Assembly: GCA_015057365.1 (NCBI GenBank)
Contig: SVEN01000033.1
Coordinates: 1 to 33,313 of the forward strand
Origin: Lachnospiraceae bacterium
GTDB taxonomy: Bacteria > Bacillota > Clostridia > Lachnospirales > Lachnospiraceae
Length of the DNA: 33,313 nucleotides
Direction of reading: 5' to 3'
Each line of letters starts with the position of its first letter. Position 1 is the first letter of the stretch. Position numbers and translations under genes: made by a program. This document shows, piece after piece, positions 16,740 to 24,351 of this stretch. The notes beneath the pieces were generated by a model. The model was given only the letters and a program-made list of their open reading frames with translations, was not told the origin of the DNA and ran no database searches.

Positions 16740-18059
16740 ATGAAAAAAGCAATCGTACTGGGATTGACGGTGTTGGGACTTTTGTGTCTTGCGGGTTGTA
16801 AGAAGGAAGCTCCAAAGGAATCGGTATTAAGCGTGGCGGTGCTTCCGGAGGATTATAAAAGGGAAACCGGTGGAATGATGCTGACGGAGCAGGGTTACTA
16901 TTATTGCAGCATGGAAAATCGCGACCTGCACTATTATGACTTCGCTACCGGAACGGATATGTATTTGTGCAATAAGCCGGAATGTAAGCACGACGGAAAT
17001 AAGTTTTGCGTGGCGACAAACGATAAGTACAGAATCGACAGGGTTTGTCTGTATGGCGGAAGAATCTTTGCCACCGCGGTAGAAGAGACCGATACGGCCT
17101 ATCTGTTTAAGGTGCTGCAGATTGCATTGGACGGTTCAGAAATGAATGAGTTTGTGACTTATTATACGCTGGAGAAAACGGGTATCACCACAGTGGAGTA
17201 TGCGGATGACAGATTGTTTATCCATCGAAACCGGATGGTGATTCCGATGCAGGTAAACGGTCAGGGGGAGGACACCACATATTACGGAACGGCGTGGGTG
17301 AATCTGGACACAAAGGAAGTATCCTATTCGGATGAAGAGGTGCTTAGCAAGGAGAATATTGCGCTTACCCATATGGACGGCTTCGGGGAGTATATCTTTT
17401 ATTGTAAGCAAGTGACAAAAAAGAAGATGGAATTGTACCGTTACCACATGACAGACGGGACCGAGGAAGCGTTTAAGCTTACGACGAGCTTCGGCGGTCA
17501 GTATGAGCCGTTGGATGAAAATACCGTTGTTTACATCAGAAAAAACGGCAGGACCTTTTTCGTCTATGACCATACTACGGGGAATAATGAGGAGAAGCAG
17601 TTAACTTTTACCTTCACGGAGCATTTACACGACCAGTATGGTGAGGAGCATATAAGTGTATATGAGTCGGATGCGGTGGGACTGCGCTATGACGGAACCT
17701 ACTTTTATGTGGCGGATAAAAGCTATTTACGAAAGGATAAGAAAGCGGACGGAAGCGGAGAAAAAATAATTATCGGCAATTCTTATCTGCATGTATTTGA
17801 CGGAAATTATAAGAAGCTGGCGGAGATGAATGTGGTGGAGGAACTGACCAGACCGCGACCGTGGAACGAACTGATGTATTTGAATAAATACCTGCATCAC
17901 TCCGACCCGAATGTACATTTATACTACTTCGGAGATACCGTGTACGGAGTATGGTCGAAGGTGGAAGCAAAGGAAGGGCATTATGTTGTGAAGTTCAGCC
18001 GGAGCGATTTGCTTGCGGGAAATCCGGAGTACGAATTGGTGCTGAAGGAGCAGCCGTAA
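16740..18059 (+). CDS. Cys-motif lipoprotein, paralogue 3 of 7
   Basis: The product is 439 aa. ATG 16740 is chosen because AGGAGG (16727-16732) lies 7 nt upstream and gives a clean signal peptide MKKAIVLGLTVLGLLCLAGC with lipidated Cys20. An upstream frame extension to 16674 would bury the signal. The hallmark is Cys77, Cys82, His84 and Cys90 in MYLCNKPECKHDGNKFC. A lysine-rich insertion (LRKDKKADGSGEK) sits near residue 345. It ends SRSDLLAGNPEYELVL. Function unknown. Confidence 0.85.
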   Translation: MKKAIVLGLTVLGLLCLAGCKKEAPKESVLSVAVLPEDYKRETGGMMLTEQGYYYCSMENRDLHYYDFATGTDMYLCNKPECKHDGNKFCVATNDKYRIDRVCLYGGRIFATAVEETDTAYLFKVLQIALDGSEMNEFVTYYTLEKTGITTVEYADDRLFIHRNRMVIPMQVNGQGEDTTYYGTAWVNLDTKEVSYSDEEVLSKENIALTHMDGFGEYIFYCKQVTKKKMELYRYHMTDGTEEAFKLTTSFGGQYEPLDENTVVYIRKNGRTFFVYDHTTGNNEEKQLTFTFTEHLHDQYGEEHISVYESDAVGLRYDGTYFYVADKSYLRKDKKADGSGEKIIIGNSYLHVFDGNYKKLAEMNVVEELTRPRPWNELMYLNKYLHHSDPNVHLYYFGDTVYGVWSKVEAKEGHYVVKFSRSDLLAGNPEYELVLKEQP

Positions 18060-18076
18060 GGAATGGAGGAGTGCAA

Positions 18077-19438
18077 ATGAAAAAGATAGTTTTACTTGTT
18101 TTTTTAATGTTATGTTTTATGGGGCTTACAGGTTGCAATAAGTCGGGAGAAGGAAAGCTTCCCGGTACGGCCAGGGTGTTTCAGGTCGGTGACAAACTGG
18201 AACCTCAGGATTATCAGCCGGGAAATACCGGATATACCCCGATTATGAAGACCGAGAAAGGATATTATTTTTTCAGTACCGAAAAAAACGGTCTTTGCTA
18301 TGCGGATGCAGCCACCGGGAAGGTGATGCATCTCTGTAACAAGCCGGAGTGCCGGCATGACGGAAACGAGTTTTGTGCAGCTACCACGGACCGATATTGG
18401 ATCGGAAACTCCTGTTTATATAACGGAATCATGTTCTCAACGGCAATAGAGGAAACGGATACCCAATATTTGTACCAGTTGCATGCAATCGCGTTGGACG
18501 GTTCGGAGCGGAGCGTGGTGTGCACCTATTATACGGTGGACAAGGGAACAAGAGATCCGCGGAGTGCTAGAAGTTGGAATGAATGGCAGTTGAAGATACA
18601 TCGGAACAAAGTGATTCTTCCGATTGAACTCATTGGGAAGGAAGAGATGGAGGACACATCCTATTACGGATTGGGGATTTTGGATCTGGATACGATGGAA
18701 ATGGTCTTTTTGGATGAGGAGGGTGTCAGCAAGGAGAATCTGAGGTGCAACAACATCAGTTTCAACGGAGACTATATGTACTTTTGCAGACAGGAAGGCA
18801 AAAAGAACATATTGTACCGATATCATCTGACGGAAGGAACGAAGGAAAGCTACAAGCTGATGGTAAACTTTAGCGGACTATATCTTGCTTTGGATGACGA
18901 TACGGTGATTTATACGAAAAGACAAAGCGGAATGCTTTGCATGCATCATTATGCCACCGGTGAGAATGAAGAAAAATTAAGATTGACAAATACAAGGGAA
19001 GTAGTATTAGAGGACGGAAGAAAAATTGAGAATTTTGAGGATTATGTTGTGGCCGATCTTGATACAGACGGAACCTACATCTATATACCGGAGAATGAAT
19101 CGAGGACTACCTATGAACTGAACAAGGAAACCGGGAAGTTTGAGGAAATCAGGGAATCGAATCTGGTGGTGCTTGACCGGGAACTGAATATAGTGGCAAA
19201 AGTAAACCTTGCGGACAGCATAGACCCGATGGAATGGGAGGGTGTTGACGGAGGGCTTCACAGTCAGATAAGGTTTTTTTCCTATGTGGGGGACGAAGTG
19301 TATGCGCGTTTTACATCGAAGGAGGCTTTGACGGATGTCTATACATTTCGGTGTAAGCTGACGGATTTGCTGAACGGAAAGCCGAAGTTTGAGTTGGTGT
19401 ACAGCGATTTGTACAGCAGAAGAGAAAGCGGAAAGTAA
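18077..19438 (+). CDS. Cys-motif lipoprotein, paralogue 4 of 7
   Basis: The product is 453 aa. ATG 18077 follows GGAGGA (18065-18070), and the signal peptide ends in LTGC (Cys20). A longer frame back to 17951 overlaps paralogue 3 and is rejected. The hallmark is slightly diverged at the front (MHLCNKPECRHDGNEFC) but keeps Cys87, Cys92, His94 and Cys100. It continues FCAATTDRY where the others have FCVATN. The C-terminus reads CKLTDLLNGKPKFELVY. Function unknown. Confidence 0.85.
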   Translation: MKKIVLLVFLMLCFMGLTGCNKSGEGKLPGTARVFQVGDKLEPQDYQPGNTGYTPIMKTEKGYYFFSTEKNGLCYADAATGKVMHLCNKPECRHDGNEFCAATTDRYWIGNSCLYNGIMFSTAIEETDTQYLYQLHAIALDGSERSVVCTYYTVDKGTRDPRSARSWNEWQLKIHRNKVILPIELIGKEEMEDTSYYGLGILDLDTMEMVFLDEEGVSKENLRCNNISFNGDYMYFCRQEGKKNILYRYHLTEGTKESYKLMVNFSGLYLALDDDTVIYTKRQSGMLCMHHYATGENEEKLRLTNTREVVLEDGRKIENFEDYVVADLDTDGTYIYIPENESRTTYELNKETGKFEEIRESNLVVLDRELNIVAKVNLADSIDPMEWEGVDGGLHSQIRFFSYVGDEVYARFTSKEALTDVYTFRCKLTDLLNGKPKFELVYSDLYSRRESGK

Positions 19439-19465
19439 TGAAAAATGGGGTAAGAAGGAATGCAT

Positions 19466-20863
19466 ATGAGAAAAGGTTTATTTACAGTATTGACGATTGT
19501 ATGCCTCGCAACTTTTATGGCATGCTCCGGCGGAAAGGACAAGCCGGGCGAACAGCCGGGAGGGGCGACGGGGCATGTGACTGCCGGAAAGAAAGAGTAT
19601 CAATTTGTTTCCGAGGATTTTGAACAGGGAAACCGTCCGGGGGCTACGGGAAATGCCATGCTGCGGACGGAGAAGGGCTTTTATCATTATAACGACACCT
19701 TGGGCGGGTTTCGGTATTATGATGCGGCCACGGGGAAGGAGATGTTTCTTTGTAACAAGCCGGAGTGCCGCCATGACGGAAATGAGTTTTGTGTCGCCAC
19801 CAATGAGAAGTATACGGTGTTGGACTATTGTTTATACGGAGAACGCCTCATGGTGTTTGCGGCGGAGGTGACGGAGACACAGGTGCTTTATAAGGTGTTG
19901 GCCTTGGCATTGGACGGAGCTTCCATGGATGAGGTGGCAACGGTGCTTACATTGGAACGGTCTCCTGATATGAGTATATACACAAGCCGGATGTATCTTC
20001 ACAGAAACAAGGCATTGCTTACCTTTACAACGGGAGCATCCTACGAGCAGGAAGATACTATGCACAACGGGACGGCATTGCTTGACTTGAATACGAAGAA
20101 TGTTACCTTTTTTGCGGAAGAGCCTCTGGCAAAAGAAAATGAGGAGACTACCGATATCACTGCTTACGGCGACTATTTCTATTATTGCAAAAAAGAAGGA
20201 AAGAAAACCGTTCTGCACCGGTATCACATTGAGGACGGAACCGATGAGACTTGTAAGCTTTTGACAAATTTTACGGGAGACTATGCGGTATTAGAGGAAG
20301 ATTACATTGTTTATTTGCGTAGCAGCCAAAAGGCACTATGTACGTATCGCTTTTCTACCGGGGAAAACGAAGAGAAGGTAATGTTATATGAGAAGGTACC
20401 GAAGTATGATTTTTACGGAAATCTGATTCATGAGACGGAAGAAGGAGTACCGGCGCAGGGACTGGTAACAGACGGCACCTATTTGTATGTACCGCAGGCA
20501 ACGATACATTTCGATGTTCCGTATTTAGACGGAAGAGTGGAAGAATGGACAGAGGCAGAGTCCGCTTGCATCCGGGTATTTAACAAGGAATTGGAAGAGG
20601 TTACGGTGCTGAATTTAGCGGAGCAGCTTCCTTTGGAGAACGGGGAGTATGATTGCAGTGCGGAGGAGAGCATTAGTCTCAGAACTACCCACAATCTGGG
20701 ATTCCGCTATATGGGAGAGGATATTTACTGGTGCCCGGTTTCGGTGTTGGGTCATTCTGTGACAGATCAGACTGTGGAAAATCATGTATATCACTGCAAA
20801 CGCAGTGCTTTCTTGACCGGAGAGCCGGAGTTTGAGTTTGTGTACAAATATAATATCGACTAG
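19466..20863 (+). CDS. Cys-motif lipoprotein, paralogue 5 of 7
   Basis: The product is 465 aa, the longest of the set. ATG 19466 is preferred over 19460, which would lie one base from the AAGGA site. The signal ends in FMAC (Cys20), followed by SGGKDKPGEQPGG, almost the same as paralogue 6. The hallmark is Cys96, Cys101, His103 and Cys109 in MFLCNKPECRHDGNEFC. LHRNKAL replaces IHRN. It ends KRSAFLTGEPEFEFVY. The shared leader and linker with paralogue 6 point to a recent tandem duplication. Confidence 0.85.
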   Translation: MRKGLFTVLTIVCLATFMACSGGKDKPGEQPGGATGHVTAGKKEYQFVSEDFEQGNRPGATGNAMLRTEKGFYHYNDTLGGFRYYDAATGKEMFLCNKPECRHDGNEFCVATNEKYTVLDYCLYGERLMVFAAEVTETQVLYKVLALALDGASMDEVATVLTLERSPDMSIYTSRMYLHRNKALLTFTTGASYEQEDTMHNGTALLDLNTKNVTFFAEEPLAKENEETTDITAYGDYFYYCKKEGKKTVLHRYHIEDGTDETCKLLTNFTGDYAVLEEDYIVYLRSSQKALCTYRFSTGENEEKVMLYEKVPKYDFYGNLIHETEEGVPAQGLVTDGTYLYVPQATIHFDVPYLDGRVEEWTEAESACIRVFNKELEEVTVLNLAEQLPLENGEYDCSAEESISLRTTHNLGFRYMGEDIYWCPVSVLGHSVTDQTVENHVYHCKRSAFLTGEPEFEFVYKYNID

Positions 20864-20886
20864 AAAGATGCGGAGGAGGTATTTAC

Positions 20887-22182
20887 ATGAGAAAAGGATT
20901 ATTCGCAGCATTGACGATATTTTGCCTTGCAGCCTTTATGGGATGCGCCGGCGGAAAGGACAAGCCGGACGAACAGCCGGGTGAGGTTACAAATGCGGTG
21001 ACTGCCGGAGTGAGTGATGTGAAGTTTGAGTTAGAGGATTATGAACCGGGAAACCGGTCGGATTTCATGCCGCGGGAAATGATGCGGACCGAGAAGGGCT
21101 TCTATCATTTAAATTTCAAGGATAATGGCCTGCATTACTATGATATTGCCACAGGTAAAGAAATGTACCTGTGTAACAAGCCGGAGTGCCGGCATGACGG
21201 AAACCCGTTTTGTGTGGCTACCAATCAAACCTATGAGATACTGGGATGCAGCTTGTATAATGACAAAATCCTGTCCTATGTGCGGGAAGAAACGGACACG
21301 CAATACGCTTTTAAATTACTGACGGTGGCGTTGGACGGTTCGAGTGCGGATGAGCTGGCGACGGTGTTGACCATTGAGAAAACGGGAGAACGTGTTGCCT
21401 TCGCCGGATGCGACGTACATATTCACCGGAATAAGGTATTGGTTACTATGGGGGGAAGTAGTGTAGGGGAGGATACCTGGCATTATTGCGCGGCGGTGGT
21501 GGATTTGGATACAAAGAAAGTCACCTTTTTGAACGAAGAGCCTTTCAGTAAGGATAATACGGATCTTTCAGAGATCAGTGCTTACGGAGATTACTTTTAT
21601 TATTGTCAGAAGGAAGGAAAGAAAAGGCTTCTGCGTCGGTATCACATTGGGAACGGAACTACGGAGACCTGTAAGCTGTTGACGAATTTTTCCGGAGATT
21701 ATGCTGTTTTGGATGAGGATTGTGTGGTTTATTCAAGAAAAAGCGGGCTTTGTACCTACCGTTTTTCCACCGGGGAGAATGAAGAGAGAACCGATTGGCA
21801 GGGAAAAGATTTGCGGACGGACGGGACCTATGTGTATGTGCCGGATGGAGGAATGACTATAACAAGCCCGGATGAAAATGGGGAACTTGTTACACGTACA
21901 CCGGCTCCTGTTTATGTGTTAGACAAAAATCTGGAGGAAATCGCGGAACTGAATATGGAAGACTATCTTCCGCTTGCCGGCTTTGAAGAGATGACCTGGC
22001 ATACCAGTTCCTATAACGGAGGGCTTCGTTATTTGGGAGAGGATATCTATTGGTGCCTGGTTCCGTTGGATGAGAACAATATGAATCCGGAAATGACCAC
22101 CTATGTATTTCACTGTAAACGCAGTGATTTTATTGCCGGAGAACCGAAGTTTACCTTTGTGTATCAGTATAAAGAGAACTAG
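20887..22182 (+). CDS. Cys-motif lipoprotein, paralogue 6 of 7
   Basis: The product is 431 aa. The signal MRKGLFAALTIFCLAAFMGC gives lipidated Cys20; the linker GGKDKPDEQPGE is close to that of paralogue 5. The hallmark is Cys96, Cys101, His103 and Cys109 in MYLCNKPECRHDGNPFC, at exactly the same residue numbers as paralogue 5. IHRNKVLVTM, DLDTKKVTFLNEEPFS and GDYFYYCQKEGKKRLLRRY follow. It is shorter than paralogue 5 in the segment after STGENEE. It ends GEPKFTFVY. The start has GGAGGAGG 5-10 nt upstream. Function unknown. Confidence 0.85.
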   Translation: MRKGLFAALTIFCLAAFMGCAGGKDKPDEQPGEVTNAVTAGVSDVKFELEDYEPGNRSDFMPREMMRTEKGFYHLNFKDNGLHYYDIATGKEMYLCNKPECRHDGNPFCVATNQTYEILGCSLYNDKILSYVREETDTQYAFKLLTVALDGSSADELATVLTIEKTGERVAFAGCDVHIHRNKVLVTMGGSSVGEDTWHYCAAVVDLDTKKVTFLNEEPFSKDNTDLSEISAYGDYFYYCQKEGKKRLLRRYHIGNGTTETCKLLTNFSGDYAVLDEDCVVYSRKSGLCTYRFSTGENEERTDWQGKDLRTDGTYVYVPDGGMTITSPDENGELVTRTPAPVYVLDKNLEEIAELNMEDYLPLAGFEEMTWHTSSYNGGLRYLGEDIYWCLVPLDENNMNPEMTTYVFHCKRSDFIAGEPKFTFVYQYKEN

Positions 22183-22205
22183 AAAGAAGCGGAGGAGGGA
22201 TACCG

Positions 22206-23540
22206 ATGAGGAAGGTTTTCGTTACAGTAGTGACCATAGTGTGTCTTTCCGGTCTAATGGCATGTTCCGGCGGAAAGGATAAGTTGGGCACGGGACAGAA
22301 TTCGGACGGGACACAAGTAGTTGGGAATGGTTTGTTGTCGGAGGATTACAGACAAGGAAATGCTTCGGCGGAGCTAGATGGGTATCTTATGCGGACGGAG
22401 CAGGGCTATTATTATTACAGTAAGAGTAGGAAGGGCTTCCGTTACTATGACATTACTACGGGGAAAGATATGTTTTTATGTAATAAACCGGAATGTAAAC
22501 ATGATGGAAATGCCTTCTGCGTGGCAACAAATGAGAACTATACGGTGCTGAATTACTGCTTGTATAGCAACCGGATATATGTGTATGCTATGGAGGAGAC
22601 GGATACCCAGTATCATTTGAAGGTGCTTTCCTTGGCCTTGGACGGTTCGGAGCTGAACGAAGTTGCTACGGTTCTGACGTTGGAGAAAACAGGACGGAAA
22701 TTGGTGTTTGACGGAAAGAATTTTTGTATTCACCGGGACAACATAATGATTGCATTGGATATAAAGGGTGAAAACGAATATAAAGACAAAGGACTTTGTG
22801 GGACAGCGATTCTTGATCTGAATACGGGAAATGTAATTTATATGGATGAGGAAGTGATAGCATCGGATAATCCGGAGACAAAGGAGGTACATGCCTACGG
22901 GGACTACTTCTATTATTATCAAAGGGTCAAAAAGAAGAATGTGTTGCATCGGTACAATATAGTGACCGGTATGGATGAAACCCATAAGTTCCAACCGGGT
23001 TTTTCGGGATTGTATGTGGTATTGGGAGAGAATACGATAGCATACCTCAAAACCAACCTCAGTGCAATTTGTTTTTACTATTATGACACGGGAGAAACCA
23101 TAGAATGTACGGATTTTACCGGTGAGACTTTTTTTCTTGATGATAACGGAGAACTTCAGCCGAAAGAAATTAATTATATCCCGGAACGAATAAACGGCGA
23201 CGGCACCTATGCATATGCGGTTGACTTTAGTGAGATACATACGGAAGTAGGAAAAAACGGAGAAGAAAAAGAATGGCGGGAGAGTTATGTAATTGCCTAT
23301 GGGGAAGACGGAAAGAAGATTGCAGCAGTAAACATTGCGAAAGGGATAGACGAGGCGGTGCCGGAAGGTGTAAATCTGTTTTATTGGGTTTATTGGATGG
23401 GCGTACGTTTCCTGGGAGAGGAAATCTACGCGGAAGTGCCGGAGAAAGAGAATCGGGAACGATTCCATGTATTTAAGTGTAAGCGCAGTGACTTTCTTGC
23501 GGGAGAGCCGAAGTTTGAACATGTATTTGTGATGGAGTAG
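22206..23540 (+). CDS. Cys-motif lipoprotein, paralogue 7 of 7
   Basis: The product is 444 aa. The signal MRKVFVTVVTIVCLSGLMAC gives lipidated Cys20, followed by SGGKDKLG. The hallmark is Cys92, Cys97, His99 and Cys105 in MFLCNKPECKHDGNAFC. The usual IHRN is IHRD here. VLHRYNIVTGMDETHK and the C-terminal KRSDFLAGEPKFEHVF match its siblings. It is the last paralogue, 37 nt before the ABC ATPase gene and with no terminator between, so lipoproteins and transporter form one operon. Confidence 0.85.
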   Translation: MRKVFVTVVTIVCLSGLMACSGGKDKLGTGQNSDGTQVVGNGLLSEDYRQGNASAELDGYLMRTEQGYYYYSKSRKGFRYYDITTGKDMFLCNKPECKHDGNAFCVATNENYTVLNYCLYSNRIYVYAMEETDTQYHLKVLSLALDGSELNEVATVLTLEKTGRKLVFDGKNFCIHRDNIMIALDIKGENEYKDKGLCGTAILDLNTGNVIYMDEEVIASDNPETKEVHAYGDYFYYYQRVKKKNVLHRYNIVTGMDETHKFQPGFSGLYVVLGENTIAYLKTNLSAICFYYYDTGETIECTDFTGETFFLDDNGELQPKEINYIPERINGDGTYAYAVDFSEIHTEVGKNGEEKEWRESYVIAYGEDGKKIAAVNIAKGIDEAVPEGVNLFYWVYWMGVRFLGEEIYAEVPEKENRERFHVFKCKRSDFLAGEPKFEHVFVME

Positions 23541-23577
23541 AGATGAGATAAAAGGATGCAAAGAAAGGGAGGCCATT

Positions 23578-24339
23578 ATGTTAGAATTAATTCATTGTAC
23601 GAAAAAGTACGGCAACAAGACGGCGTTAAATGACCTAAGTGTGAAGTTTGAGACCGGAGTCTATGGACTTCTGGGTGCCAACGGTGCGGGTAAGTCCACC
23701 ATGTTGAATTTGATTACGGACAACATTCCCCGGACCTCCGGAGAGATTTTGTATAACGGAAAGGATATTTTGTCTCTGGGCAGGGGGTATCGTAAGAGAG
23801 TAGGCTACACCCCGCAGTTGCAGGGTATGTACGAGGATTTCACGGCAAGAGACTTTTTGCATTACATAGGGGCCTTAAAGGGAATGAAGCGGGGAGTTTG
23901 TAAAAAGCAGACGGAGCAGTTTCTGGATATTGTTTGTCTGGCGGGGGATGCCCATCATAAGCTGGGTTCCTTTTCCGGCGGTATGCGGCAACGTGTACTT
24001 TTGGCGGCGGCTATGCTGGACGAGCCGGAAATCTTGATTCTGGACGAGCCGACAGCGGGCCTTGATCCGACCCAGCGTATTCGTCTGAGGGATTATATCG
24101 CATCCGTGGCGAAGGAACGGACGGTGCTTTTGGCGACTCATGTCATCGGGGATATTGAGACCATTGCGAAAAAGGTGCTGCTGTTGCATCACGGAACCCT
24201 TTGCCGGTTTGCTCCGATTCCGGAGCTTTTGTCGGAGGCGGAACAGCTCATGACAGAGAAAGGACAATTGCCGGCGCATGCGCTGACCTTGGAGGATGTG
24301 TATTTGTTCCATGCCGACGAACAACTGACGGAAAACTAG
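23578..24339 (+). CDS. ABC transporter ATP-binding protein
   Basis: The product is 253 aa, a complete ABC ATPase of the NatA/BcrA-like (ABC-2) kind. Walker A is GANGAGKST (~33-41), the Q-loop lies in YTPQLQGMYEDFTAR (~76-90), the signature is SFSGGMRQR (~130-138), Walker B is ILILDEPTAGLD (~150-161), and the switch His is in LLATHV (~184-189). It energises the permease encoded next. AAAGGGAGG precedes the start. The partner permease begins 12 nt after the stop codon. Confidence 0.93.
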   Translation: MLELIHCTKKYGNKTALNDLSVKFETGVYGLLGANGAGKSTMLNLITDNIPRTSGEILYNGKDILSLGRGYRKRVGYTPQLQGMYEDFTARDFLHYIGALKGMKRGVCKKQTEQFLDIVCLAGDAHHKLGSFSGGMRQRVLLAAAMLDEPEILILDEPTAGLDPTQRIRLRDYIASVAKERTVLLATHVIGDIETIAKKVLLLHHGTLCRFAPIPELLSEAEQLMTEKGQLPAHALTLEDVYLFHADEQLTEN

Positions 24340-24351
24340 GGGGTGACGGGG

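Noticed and set aside
22476-23576. 366-aa open frame on the - strand opposite lipoprotein 7
   Set aside because: It mirrors the coding frame of a clear lipoprotein gene, has no domain I recognise, and lies wholly antisense within one operon.
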